Assembly (NCBI GenBank): GCA_032164295.1
Contig: JAJHTX010000006.1
Span: 2,294,001 to 2,358,000, forward strand
DNA length: 64,000 nt
Direction of reading: 5' to 3'
DNA from: Inonotus obliquus
Taxonomy: Eukaryota; Basidiomycota; Agaricomycetes; Hymenochaetales; Hymenochaetaceae
Positions 1 to 11,415 of the stretch are shown here, piece by piece. The translations under genes were made by a program, and so were the position numbers. How positions within the stretch are numbered: the first letter of the stretch is position 1; every line of letters starts with the position of its first letter. Below the pieces are notes generated by a model. It saw only the letters and a list, made by a program, of their open reading frames with translations, was not told the DNA's origin and ran no database searches.

Positions 1-153
1 TACGATGGGGTTCAGTCCGTTCGAAAGCTCAAGAAAGAGTCATAGCAGATCAGATACAACCAAAGAGTAAGAATAGCAAACGAGAACGATGTCCAGTACG
101 AAATAATTAGAACAAGAAAGTTACTTCACGTCTACTCGTCTCTCTCCCGACCT

Positions 154-2737
154 TTATACTAACGACCTAGCGAAGATGAACGTCAATGCGCCCGAGATCG
201 CTCCGACCAGTGTAGTTGTTAATGACGAGGAAGAAATGGTAGAAGCGTCGTTCTTTGCACTACCGAAACTCGTCGAGCCTAGATCGTCCCATTGCCCTCC
301 TCCGCGTCCGTTGGAAGTTGCAAGAACGACTTGGTCGATTGTTGCGGTATTCGCAGCACCAGTCTAGTAAGAACAAAGAATCGTCAATACCGAGGCAAGA
401 CGCTTTGAAGATGCAAAATGAAACTCACAGGACTTGCAGTAGTCGCAAACGTCGTCGTACTCGGCACGTTCCCTTTCGAGTCTGTACCCCATCCAACGCC
501 AAAGCCAGACTCGGCAAGTGCGTCGTCGGTAAGATAGACGAGAGCGAGACCGGGTGCGGGAACGGGTATGGCGCAGACGTTGTTATCTGTGTCACAGTCG
601 TAGGTGTACATAACCTCATCTCCCTGGAGACGGCCGTCTGCTTGGAAGGCACCGCCAAAGGTCTGTAGAGTGTAGAAAGGTCAACAGTGGGTTAGCGAAA
701 GACATAAAAGTCAACGAGGAGGTACGCACCTGTCCTGCCCATGTGATGTCGAACTTCTCCGAGATGGACGACGCAAGCAGATACCTGTATAGACACATAG
801 CGCATGAGCTCCATTCCACGGTACAGCACTCAAACACCACTTACTTAACCTTCACACTCGCCGGCGTCGCGTTTGGCTGTCCAGTCTCACCCCCTCCAAC
901 ACTCAAAAACGCTGTATAGTTGCCACTTCCATCGCCCTCATTCGTATCCGTCACGAAATTCATCAGCACCACCCTTTGCGGGTCGTCCTTGCCAGCTTCA
1001 TAGATGGCATATCCGGGTGTGTAAGGGCTGTTGTTGTTGAGGAATAGGTCGACGACGCGAGCGGTGGGTGAGGAAGACGATGAGGCACCAAGAGCTTCAG
1101 AGATGACGAGTGCCGAATAGAAAGTTGACCCAACTGTCCATTGCCGGATGCCCGACTGGTTCGACGCGGGAGGGGTGAACGACTAGCGACACGTCACAGT
1201 CAGCGCGGGAGTAAAGAAGAGGCACAACGGACAAGACAAAGTCAAGAGGTCAAGAAAAATCGCCAAGTACCAAGCACCGTTTGTCGATCCCGACAAGAAA
1301 CTCTAAAACTCAAAATTTCTCCACACTCACATTATAGTAATCACTCTGTCCACCAACGTGGAAGAGCATGTGGCTAACGTTTCCCATCGCCATATTCAAG
1401 CTATAGTCCACGGCCCACAGAGAGGCAGCAAACGCATCACTTAGTCCCGAAAACCCTCCACATGATGCCGAGTTTGTCTCGAAAAGCAAGAACGGTTTAT
1501 TGTAGGATTGGGCGAGCAATGCACTGTTAATGTATGGTTGATTTTGGCCTTGGATGACGTTGTGGTTCAGGTAGGTGCTATGGAGGAGCTCTTGTGGGTC
1601 GAAGTGCGTCGATCCGTTGCAGTTATCGGACGGGTAGCTGTACAGTAGCACGAACAATTTTTGTAAACGGACGGAGGCAAACACAAGTGAGGGTACTCAC
1701 TGCTGCACAGCGATGAACGCCAGGTTGTCTCTATAGTGATCCAGGAAACCAGTTTCCCACACCTGTTCGGGTGTCCATCCAGGGTTCGGCCCACAGCACA
1801 CACTCGGTGCAACAAACATCGTCGAGTTCTTTATGTTTTCATTCCCTACGTAGTCGGCCAGCACCTTTCCCCACTCTGTATCGTACTGTTCCGGAGTATA
1901 ATCGGAATCGCGAATGGTATTCTGATGGTACAAGTCCGGTTCGTTCCCAAGTTGCAATCCGACGAGCTTGTCGCCGAGGAGTTGTTGTCCGAGTTCAGCG
2001 ATCTCCATACGTGGATTGTCCGTGTCGTTGAAAGGTACACCGAGGAACCATTGGATTGTAGGAAGGAAGTTGGATATGTTTGACATGGCGTAGATGAGCG
2101 ATGGCGAAACGAGAAGTGCGGGTGTTGCAGTCTATAGGAACCGGCGAGTCCGTCACGATAAAGACGTTCGTGAGATGAAGGTATGCCTTACCCTTGAGCT
2201 CCCGAGTGTACCTTTCTCAATCATAGCACCTTTATCGAGACCTTCGGGAACAAACACCGATCGTTCCTGCGAGTTTCCTCCAACTCGAAGAACGAGAGAT
2301 TTTGACCTCGCGATGAGAGTGGACATAAGGTTGAGAAAGATTGGATTGAGATTCTCCGCACTGCCGCCGACTGGAATGATTATGTTGGTTTTATGAAGTA
2401 TGAGATAGGCAACGACAAGCAACGTACGTAGATGATTCGCAACGGACAATTCGAGCGAGAATCCGAAGAAATGATTGGGAATACCGATAGAGAGACCATC
2501 CATTCCACCAGTGTAGAGTTGGACAGGGATAGCATTGGTGACCTCGACGACGACCTGGTTACCAAACTGGTCATCAAACTGGTCATTGGGATGGATTGGG
2601 TTGAGGACAGCACCGTCGCAGGGCACTGCGCCGATACATGGAGTCGGTAGAGGTTGACCGGCGGTTGCATAAATTGTCACCTCTGCGGAGACATGGTGTA
2701 GAAAGAGAAGAGTGAGTGAGAATAGTGAGGGTAACAT
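154..2737 (-). CDS. GH79 family glycosidase (beta-glucuronidase-like), GPI-anchor type, 8 exons
   Basis: Secreted retaining glycoside hydrolase of family GH79, expected to cleave beta-glucuronosyl or related sugars of cell-wall or arabinogalactan glycans; exact substrate unknown. Exons read as 2737-2428, 2370-2192, 2131-1701, 1637-1331, 1182-845, 784-730, 662-429 and 363-154; all junctions are GT-AG, phases agree and the join gives 687 residues. The start is chosen at 2737 because it opens a clean signal peptide (MLPSLFSLTLLFLHHVSA); an in-frame ATG at 2791 is possible. RVGGNSQE lies at about 132-139, the acid/base Glu in LGNEPDLY at about 227, and the nucleophile Glu in FETNSAS at about 360. 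The last exon encodes a Gly/Ser-rich stretch and a hydrophobic tail (TTTLVGAISGALTFIFA), which looks like a GPI-attachment signal. Without the last intron (428-364) translation would end early at 384. Family assignment comes from motifs; function is family knowledge. Confidence 0.9.
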
Positions 2738-3378
2738 GAAGGGAGATGGAGGAAGAGGAGGAGGGTGAGGACGTGATGCTGAAATAATCAATTTCAGATG
2801 TCACATTATAGGAAATAAATATTATTTTAATTCACAATAGACTAAAAATAACTTCCAAGCCGGCATGTGATGGGAAAATACTCTTGTCACTGGTAACACA
2901 CTTCCGCTTCTCTGCTTGCCGCCGTCCTCCATGAGCCTACCAGAATCGTTCCGCGTGAATATGCATCCAGCACATCCGTACCCGGTTGTTCAAGACTCTG
3001 AGAAGCATTCCTCAGTCTCCGTCACTTCCATGCTAGTGGAAGTCGTCAATTATTCCATGATTTCCAAGCGAGTGTCGCGCCGGCTGCGCAGAAGCAAGAC
3101 TATAAAACAAACGACCAGCGAACCAAGACTACGCTGCTTGCCGATGCGACCAAACCAACGGAGTTTCTCCTGACTAGTACTTGCTCACGACCGTGATAGA
3201 AAGACTTCCATTCATTCAAGATGACGGACGCTTGAGAGATAAAGATACATATTCCGCGGGTAACCATCCCAGCTACATCTTATCCCTCTCTGAGTCAACT
3301 TGTGCGTTGCCGTGCGGCAGCAATGTACATTTGGCTCATACTGCGCAGGCTAACATGGCAAGGCATTGAAGGCAAGCA
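2738..3378. other. Intergenic region upstream of the GH79 gene
   Basis: No convincing gene. An AT-rich tract (about 2800-2850) lies just upstream of the GH79 start and is the probable promoter or 5' UTR. A plus-strand TATA-like ACTATAAAAC near 3098 has no recognisable gene behind it. Confidence 0.4.
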
Positions 3379-3385
3379 ACAGAAG

Positions 3386-4216
3386 TGGTGCCTGGCACGG
3401 CCTAAGAAATTTCCGTGCCACTTTTACCAGAGCGGAGTTTCAACTAATTCCCATGTATAGTAACTTGCGTCGATCTTCTTGTCTCACTTTCCGTGCCCCC
3501 ACTAAATCCTTGAATATGCAGTTCCGCTGAGTTCAAGCAATTCGTCCCTTCCTTTCAACATAAAAAGGCTTTATATGAATACCCAATATATAATATACCA
3601 AATATGAGTCTACTGTAGGTGATATTCGGGTAGAATATACATCTCTGTTTTCGCTTGTACGTCACGTGATCTTATTTTGAGGTTTTTACATGCCATATCT
3701 TCTCTGAAAACACTTAAAACAGTCCCTTTAAACTGTCTGGAGATCATGTTTACGTGTACTAGGATGGTTCTATCAACAATTAACAGGAGAGATTAAGTTA
3801 TTGGTGGGGATATTAGCAATTTTAAATGAACCAGCAGCATATATGCCCCCTAGCCCAATGAATTCATGCTCTCTTGCTGTGTGTCTTTCACATATATGAG
3901 TCTTAATGAAAATGGAAGATTTTGGAAAGAAAAAATCTTTTAGAAGTATCTTAGTTGTTTCAATATGCATCTAAAATCGCTGTATCTCGACGAATATTGG
4001 GAAATTCGAAAATCTGTCTTTCCATTTTGTTCAGAATGTTGAAAAATAATTTTTGGGTATTTTTTCAGATTTTTCGTAAAGTTGTGGAAGGCTGGACAAG
4101 CCCTCGAATGTCAGAGTAGAAAAGTGAGACAGGTGAATCTGAGTGTCGATCACCGCTTAGCCACGGGAGGGACCGTGGGAATGGCACGGAAATTTGATAG
4201 GCCGTGCCAGTCACCA
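3386..4216. mobile_element. MITE with 35-bp terminal inverted repeats, each itself a hairpin
   Basis: The left end begins TGGTGCCTGGCACGG and the right end, read inward on the other strand, begins TGGTGACTGGCACGG. The terminal inverted repeats match over about 35 bp with three mismatches. Each repeat also contains its own inverted pair, TGGCACGG...CCGTGCCA, around an AAATTT core. The element is flanked by a 7-bp direct repeat ACAGAAG at 3379-3385 and 4217-4223, the expected target-site duplication. The 831-bp interior is AT-rich and has no credible ORF, so this is a non-autonomous DNA transposon. A 7-bp (or 8-bp, if the ends are set one base inward) duplication does not settle the superfamily. 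Confidence 0.8.
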
Positions 4217-4827
4217 ACAGAAGTATTAAGTAAGCTATACGCACATATGTCACGTGTCCATGCTAAAACATGCGTACTACTGGGGATCGGCAATGCCTGA
4301 GTTGGTGGCAATATTTCCCACGCTCTCGGTAATGTTAGCCTATGGCGGAGTTTCAATTTGCTGTACAAGTAGTTTGCACCGCGCACACAAACATGCATGG
4401 CACTCAATGAAATAGTTTAAATCCGATTTTGTACATTTTTCAGATACTAGAAGATATCTCCGTAGGTAGAATTTTAAAAAATGTGTTATTTATGGTAGAA
4501 ATGCAGTCGATGTACATCAAATCGACCAATTATTACCTTTTTAAGTACGGAGGGTTGGAGAGAGTGATTAAAAACATATAATGGTACAAGAAAAATGGCA
4601 ATGTCAGAGTGTTTGACAATGCTGCACATCAAACAATGATGTATCTGATACTCAGTGAAAAAGGAAAAATATGCTCACGTGATCAGCGGGAGAAGCAGGC
4701 GCGGCATTTCATGTTGAATTTCAACAAAGCACCAACCGATTCGAGACAGCACATAACCGCTATACAAATTGGTAAATTATTGCATTTTACAATTAAACAT
4801 ATTACTTACTATTCTTCAGTCTCTCTC
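4217..4827. other. AT-rich flank of the transposase-like gene
   Basis: No separate gene is visible. The motif GCGGAGTTTCAA occurs here (about 4345) and just inside the MITE (about 3434), hinting at shared repeat ancestry. The frame of the downstream gene is open from 4582 without an early ATG. A possible small intron, GTAAAT...TTCAG, ends at about 4819 just before the chosen ATG. No terminal inverted repeat for the downstream gene was found. Confidence 0.35.
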
Positions 4828-7800
4828 ATGGTAAAAAAAAGTACAATTCAGCGACAAGAGGCATGGAAAAAACGACGAGTTGTGCTAGGCGATAAGTCGA
4901 ATGCTCCTTCTGATTGCGATCTCCAAAAGGCCAATAATGATCTACAGAGGCAGATCATTAATTTAGAGGAGAGGTTCTTTGATATGAATAGAAAACTTAC
5001 TCGAGCAAACGAACAACTTCAACAAGCGCGATTACGAGCAGGGCGACATCTCAACTCCCTTCACAACAAACGAAAGTCTGTTTTACACAGTGGCGAAACT
5101 ATTTCGTCATTGAGGAAGCAGATCAAGTCACTGACCAGTCAAATTGAGCACTACAAGAAGACACTCACCGAAAAGACAAGTGCTGAACTAGCTGCCCATG
5201 GTCGAGTCAACTACTATCTTCAGTTACTAGCAGAGGCAAACCTGCGGGCCTATGAGTATTGGAATTCACTCCAGGCAGCAGAGAACAGATGTTCGATGTT
5301 GCTGAAAAGAACATCAAGTCTTACGCACCTTGTTGCACATCAAAGAACTACAATTTACGAACTTCGGAAGTCAAATCACCGTCAGCAAATGCAACTTACA
5401 CGAGCTAACAAACGAACTCAGAAGCTCAGAAATGTACGGCAGACAATCGAGGCTTTCATGAGACTCACCGACAGAGGTACCTACCCACCCACTATTCGCT
5501 TGCTGGTCCTTCGCCTGGCCGAGCTCAACTGCCCCCTGTCAAATATTGGAGAAGTGGTTGAAACCTTCATATCTACTGTCTCTCGTCTTCTCAGAATACG
5601 GCGCAAAAAACCTCGAAGAATTAGTGCAAGAACAGTTGGACGGATCATCAGGGAGGCAGACATAGCTGGAACGATCCAGCTAGGCTATGACCTGTGCAGA
5701 ACACCGTGCAAGTGCCTCCTTGTATTTATGGGTAAAGAGATGCTCACTGATATGTTATATAGCCTTTACAACTGGTGGTGATGGCACTACGAACAAAAAT
5801 CAGCAATTCGAATCAATTAGTCTTAATTTACAAGTGCCAAAGACATACCTTGAAGATGGAGGGACGTTATCTGCAAGTCCTGATGATGTGCAGACGGTCT
5901 GCTTTGTCAAAGTCGAACTAGCAGCCAATCATCGAGCAGAGACACAAAAAAACGAAACAATCTCATCCATTAAGGAAGCTATGGAAACGTTCAACAGAAG
6001 CCCTCTAGGAGGTGCCTACAATACTCCAAGCCGGCCATTTAACGAAACGACAATAGCAATGAAATATGTAGGGACCCATGGGGACCATGCTGAGGACCAG
6101 AAAGCGAAGCATCGAATGTTGGGAGAATGGAAGTCTGAACTTACCATGCGCGGCCTCGGAGCCAACTACTTCTTTTCAAAGTCACCAGAGGAGCAGGAAA
6201 TACTTACCGGAACAGCCTGGACACAGATGTTGGAGGAGTCAGGTGGACTGGCATCATGGCAGGCACTCAGCGATGACAAGAAAGCATTGAAGCAAACCGA
6301 GCTTCTCCACAAAATATGCGAATCACTTGCAAACGAAGCGTACAACGTACTATCCAATCCAGAGAAGCAGTGTCTCAAGTTGTGGGTGTGGGCTGGCTGC
6401 GGAATGCATAAAGAGTTGAATTCTGTGAAGGGAGGGGACTCAGCCATGAGAGAAAAATGGAAGGAACTTGGTACTGCACCTGTCGCACTTGCCAATAAGG
6501 ACAACGCAGCCATTCTTGAGCAAGGAGATGAAGAGTGGGAAGACGAAGACATCGAGGATGATACATTGCAAGGGACATTGGACCTGAGGCCGGCGAAATC
6601 CAAACGGAGAGCTGCAAAAGTGGATGGAGAAGTGTGGTGCAATAGGAGCGATGAGCAGAATGGAAGGAAGGAGTCTGCCGCTTTGAAACGAGCTCGAGAC
6701 GTTACGAAATCTGGTGGTGTTAAGCTGGCTAGCTTGATCGGAGCACTTCTGAACCACAAAGATGACAAAAAGGGACAGCAACACACGTTTCGTGATTATA
6801 TGATCTTTACAGAGGGGCGCACCTTTACATTCCCTGACACATCAAACACTCGCTATTCATCATATCTCGAGGCAGCGGCTGAGATTATAGCACATCGAGA
6901 TCGCTACATTGAGTACATGCGATACATTCGGGATTCAAAAGAGAAACGTACCCTCAACCATCTCGAATCGAATGTCTTGAAGGGGCTTGAAGATGGGCCA
7001 ACACTTACAGAACTTGCCGTCCTGTCACTGTACCAGGAAGCCGTCTCATTTTCCTACATATCTGAAGTGCGAAAACCGGGTATAAACGCATTAGACCTCA
7101 GACCTCTTCACGAAAACGTCCGCACTCACCTCCAAAAACTTCTCCATGATCCCCAGATCATCCTTTCACCATGTGCTGACCCCCGGATAGCAACAATGAG
7201 TGGGTATAATGCATGGAAGCACCCTGATACAGTCAGAGCAATTCATCAACAGGCGAAGCAACTGCCTCACCTTGAGGCCATCTTTACGGCCTTTCTCTCA
7301 GGGGCATTAAAAACCTGGGAACGGTTTACTTCCGAGTTTGCGGATGATGGGACCATAGCAGCACTTACCGAAGCTGAGCGAAATCTAGCCTGGGTTCCTG
7401 CCACTAATGATGCGAATGAAGGTGCACTTGGTGCCTATCGGGTTTTCGCACGAAAAAACCCCGCTGGGACTGTAAAGCTGTTCAATGCGCTTTTTCGTTC
7501 AAGAAGAAATGGTACGCATACTTTTATGAACGAGAAACTCACCGGAGTGGAGCACATGGCTTTCCTGAGAAAGGAGGCACGCCAACAGGATGCCTCAGGG
7601 TTGGAGAGGAAGCGGAGACGTGAAATTTCCGAGGAGAACATTGGCAATGTTGAGAAGAAGCGCCGAAAGGACACGGAGAAGGCACAAAAGAAAGCTATGA
7701 GACAAAGGGAACTTGACAAGCTCGAAATCCAGCTGAACCGAGAGACAGTGGCAAGAATGAACAGGAATGAGCTGAAGGCCCAGTTGGACAAGCTTAGACT

Positions 7801-7924
7801 GGTGGACAAGGCCATCCCAGTCGACGCAAAGATGAGGAGAAGGGATGAGAAGCTCCAGGAGTTGCTCGCAGCATTAGACCGCTACGAGATTCAATTGGCA
7901 GGGGATAGTGATGAAGAGGAGTGA
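4828..7924 (+). CDS. Basidiomycete transposon-type protein with long coiled coil and possible DDE core
   Basis: A large, nearly intact protein of a family that recurs in mushroom genomes; I know the family only as uncharacterised repeat proteins and am not sure of a named superfamily. Two frames (4828-5731 and 5763-7924) join cleanly through a GT-AG gap of only 31 nt (GTAAAGAG...TTATATAG), giving 1021 residues. The gap could be a very short intron or a frameshift relic. Order: a basic N-terminus; coiled coil over roughly residues 30-230; a small helical region; GGDGTTNKN (Asp about 308); AGCGMHKELNSVKGG followed by ANKDNAA (Asp about 548); NDANEGALG (Glu about 854); then a lysine/arginine-rich coiled-coil tail. 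The D, D and E in conserved-looking blocks suggest an RNase H-fold transposase, which is inference. ATG 4828 (MVKKSTIQRQ) is the likely start, though the frame is open upstream to 4582. Confidence 0.6.
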
Positions 7925-7932
7925 CGTGGCAT

Positions 7933-8692
7933 GCTTGTCGAGAATGAAACCTTCGTCGAGATACAAGCGCCCATGTGTTCCGGACAGCGACCAGCATGGC
8001 GGAGGGTCATAGATATATCGCTTGCTCAATTTTCTTCTCGACTCGATGGCTTTATTTCGTTGCATGGGTATCCAGGCACTGCACCCTTGCTTCTTGTGTT
8101 ATCAGCTCCACTGCAACTAGAAAAAGTCCGACTCAGCTTGGTGCCACACCACAGAGACCTTCTCGTTGACTAGCGTGAGCCGCATGAAGACCGCGCGAGC
8201 TAAAGTTGAATCGGATTCACACAGATGTCTCGTGCATGGTGCCGTTAATCCAGCGGCGATATGTCAGTGTGCCATGATACGATGGCTTTGCGAACGTGCG
8301 CAAACATGCGACTTGGTGCATCTACACGTCCGTTTTCGTGCTATCTTCCTGTGCTGCGAGACAATTTTTTTGGAGTAGCGTTGATCTCCGTGGTCAGCGG
8401 CTTTCTGCTGGCATCTGTGTCCGCAGGTGGGCGACTGTGTCGGTTGTTGCAATGTTGCAATTGAAGTGACATTGGGTTGCCTGACTCGACGTACTCGGCT
8501 TTTCCCATCCATCCTGCTAAGTTGCTTGTTGAGAGTGAAACCTTCGTCGAGATACGAGCGTCCGGGTAGCGACCAACACGGCGGAGGGGTCATAGATATA
8601 TTGCCGCGTTTGCTTGTCGAGAATGAAACCTTCGTCGAGATACGAGTGCCCGGGTAGCGACCAGCATTGCGGAGGGGTCGTAGATATGTCGC
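7933..8692 (+). repeat. ~85-bp repeat, three direct copies
   Basis: A unit starting GCTTGTCGAGAATGAAACC, continuing with TTCGTCGAGATAC, then AGCGACCAGCATGGCGGAGG and a GTCATAGATATAT end, occurs at 7933-8021, 8524-8605 and 8612-8692. The last two copies are in direct tandem. The first begins only a few bases after the stop codon of the transposase-like gene. No coding function is seen. The sequence between copies 1 and 2 is not recognised. Confidence 0.8.
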
Positions 8693-9120
8693 TAGTATGG
8701 GTAGCCTTGGGCGTTCAAGGGGATTAGAGTGGGGACACGTTCTTGGTCGAGAAAGGGAACGCGAACGCGAGCGAGGAAAAGCACATACGCGAGAAGGCTC
8801 GTCGTATTCGCTTTCCTCACCATTGGAAGATGCGCCTGGGTATCCATACGGTCTAGCCTACGAGCGGATAAATGACCGTCGAGGGAGTAAAAATACCCGT
8901 CCAGTCATTCAACTTACTACAAGTGCCGTTAGACGCGTTTCAGCTCTTGGGATATAAGAGGCGGACCATAATCATGAGAGCGAGAGGTCCCATTCATCCG
9001 GGACGCCTATGACGTTCGGGCCTGCTCCATCTCCGACACCACCGCTGCTTACAGGAGCATCGGCGTCAAACAGTCGTCCCGGGACGCGAACTGGAGTGTG
9101 CACACCGACCTCGTTCCAGA

Positions 9121-9206
9121 TAGCGACCAGCATGGCGGAGGAGTCGCAGATCGATAGTCGGATTAATTTGCTTGTCGAGAATGAAACCTTTGTCGAGATA
9201 GGAGCT
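9121..9206 (+). repeat. Fourth copy of the ~85-bp repeat, permuted
   Basis: The two halves of the unit occur in swapped order: AGCGACCAGCATGGCGGAGG first, then GCTTGTCGAGAATGAAACC. A circularly permuted unit is what remains if a longer tandem array was cut at another phase. Confidence 0.75.
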
Positions 9207-9954
9207 TGGACCCATGATCTGGATGTGATGGGAGACATGATACCATGTATAGATAGTGATAATCTGTACTGAATTGTTAGAAGCCATTCGTGAGAGCCAT
9301 CAGACAACTTACCGGTTGTTTGCAGACCAAAGCAGCTACCAAGGGGGCCTTGTCCATCCAGAAGAGAGCTTTACACCACACATAAAATTGCCCAATTACA
9401 GGCCGGCATTGCGCAGGTGGTGAGTGTGCTGGTTTAGGGGTTGGAGACCAATCGACTGCAGTGTGAAGGAGGCCATAAAGCCATGTTACGTTGGAATCCT
9501 TGAGCCTACAAATCAAAACGGGCTGAGTTTACCTCTTGCCAATGTGCAGTGAAGATAATATACCAATTGAGTGTCTCTGGGGAGACTGTCTGGAGTTTGT
9601 TTCGCTGTTTCATCCAAATGACCTCAGTAGCCTTGTAATTTCTCATTGATGTTTGCGTCAATTCATCATTTTTGTCCAGTAAGTATCATTTTGAAAGACT
9701 AGGAGTACATTTGAAAGTAAAGAAGCAAAAAAAATGGAGTGGGATACATGGAGTGAGAGGTTCGAGTTCAAGATGTATTCTTTGTAAACGTGCAGCTTGT
9801 TGCTTTCCGTTTACGGAGAAAATTTCGATCTCCGACACAAATCTAGTGCACGCGCGAGACAAGGGGTTTGCCGATCCCCAGTACTACTCATAGTTACATA
9901 GATGCACCATCCTCTCGCTTTCGTTCATTCACTTTCCTTTAGGATTGTCGCCTA
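9207..9954. other. Unassigned region upstream of F-box gene F1
   Basis: No gene recognised. A minus-strand open stretch at about 9310-9490 (DSNVTWLYGLLHTAVDWS and following) reads like a protein fragment but matches no family I can name. The remainder is the F1 upstream region. Confidence 0.3.
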
Positions 9955-11415
9955 ATGTCAGTGCGGGAATCAACGCGCGTGTTTCTCCCTAGGTCTTCCG
10001 ATAACTCCATCGTCGAGAAAATTCTGCAACTTGGACAAAATCAACCACCGGACGGCCTCGCTTTGATAGATAGGATCCCGCCTGAGATCCTCTGCAGTAT
10101 ATTCTTGAGGACCTTACCGTATCCGATCCAGCCGCACAGCCCTCCATTCAAGGAATCTATTTTCTCGCCCCTCCGCATCTCCCATGTCTGTCGGAATTGG
10201 CGCGAGATCTCCCTTTCCTACGGCGAGCTATGGTCGTACCTTTGCGTATACTGTTCATTTTCCGACAGCCAGGAGGAACGAAGGATGATGGTGGAAATCT
10301 TTGATACGTTTCTCTCGAGAACGAACGGCGCACCGCTCAGCTACGTGATAGAAGATTGGTCAGATCACTACGCAGAAGCTCCCCGTGACGTTGAGCACAT
10401 TTTCACGATGCTGATCCAGAATCAACATCGATGGAAGGACGTAGCCATTTCCTGCAACAGGACAATCTTTTCACCCCAATTTCCAGGGTTTAACCTGACC
10501 AACATGCCATTGTTAACGTCGATGGAATTTCATTCGTCTTCGTCTTTAAATCCTACAGCTGATTTCACCCAGTCATTGCGGCTCAGAAGCCTTAACATTC
10601 ACCACGACGCTTTTGACCTGGTGACTGATACTCACCTGTCAACTTTGCACCGGGTTCGATTGTCCTCTTCCTACCCTTCAGAATATCCCCGTCAGAAGGA
10701 AAATATTCGCTCTGTCCTTCTCTGCCTCACCCTCCTGAGAACCAATCCTTATCTGCGTAGACTATGCGTTCGCTCCAACAGCTTGGAATCTTCTATGCCG
10801 CCGCTCCCAAACGGAAAACGCATCGTGCATTCTAATCTCAATGATTTGGATTTGTGCACAGGTATAGGTAGTAAGCTTCCCGCGATGATTATTGGTGCCG
10901 TGACGACTCCGTCTTTGAATACGATGCGTTATGTTTGCGATGTCGGCAGTGAAAAGCTGCTCCGCTTCTTTCAATGGTCCGTACCTCCTCTCACAATGCT
11001 GGAGATAGGATGCAGGGACGCAAGTGAAGAGACGTTGATCAGTATCCTCCGCCTCTTGCCTACTGTCAGACACCTAAGCCTCGCGAGTATGGCACTATCC
11101 GAACGGTTCTTCCTCCAACTCACTGTCTCGGATGGTATCGACCAAGGCAGTCCATCCACCGCCGAACACGCCGTTTGTCCTGGACTGTCGTACTTGTGTC
11201 TTTTCGAAATTCCCGCGGATGACGGCCCGAATTCGTGGCTGAGGCCGTTACTCGCTATGGGAAAGTCTCGAATGTCTAGATTCGGAACGCTTAAAGATGC
11301 CCTTTTCACAAGCAAGGACGGCGTTAGCTGTTCGGTAAACGTAGCAGATTCTGATCAATACGTCGAACTCATCAACTCGGACAAACAAATGACTCTTATT
11401 ACGCGGAACATTTGA
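9955..11415 (+). CDS. F1: F-box protein with C-terminal LRR-like region
   Basis: Intact single-exon gene of 486 residues. An F-box-like motif (LIDRIPPEILCSIFLRTLPY) lies at about residues 40-60, followed by the family block SPLRISHVCRNWREISLSYG and a long leucine-rich C-terminal half with repeats such as LTNMPLLTSMEF and LRLLPTVRHLSL. Family knowledge: the F-box binds Skp1 in an SCF ubiquitin ligase and the LRR region chooses substrates; these fungal families expand rapidly and substrates are unknown. ATG 9955 is the first in frame and gives a longer N-terminus than the paralogues. It is separated from its relatives at 41.8-57 kb by about 30 kb of transposons. Confidence 0.85.
   Translation: MSVRESTRVFLPRSSDNSIVEKILQLGQNQPPDGLALIDRIPPEILCSIFLRTLPYPIQPHSPPFKESIFSPLRISHVCRNWREISLSYGELWSYLCVYCSFSDSQEERRMMVEIFDTFLSRTNGAPLSYVIEDWSDHYAEAPRDVEHIFTMLIQNQHRWKDVAISCNRTIFSPQFPGFNLTNMPLLTSMEFHSSSSLNPTADFTQSLRLRSLNIHHDAFDLVTDTHLSTLHRVRLSSSYPSEYPRQKENIRSVLLCLTLLRTNPYLRRLCVRSNSLESSMPPLPNGKRIVHSNLNDLDLCTGIGSKLPAMIIGAVTTPSLNTMRYVCDVGSEKLLRFFQWSVPPLTMLEIGCRDASEETLISILRLLPTVRHLSLASMALSERFFLQLTVSDGIDQGSPSTAEHAVCPGLSYLCLFEIPADDGPNSWLRPLLAMGKSRMSRFGTLKDALFTSKDGVSCSVNVADSDQYVELINSDKQMTLITRNI

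Noticed and set aside
8745..8790. GAACGCGAACGCGAGCGAGG run as a coding repeat
   Set aside because: Short simple repeat with no supported reading frame around it.
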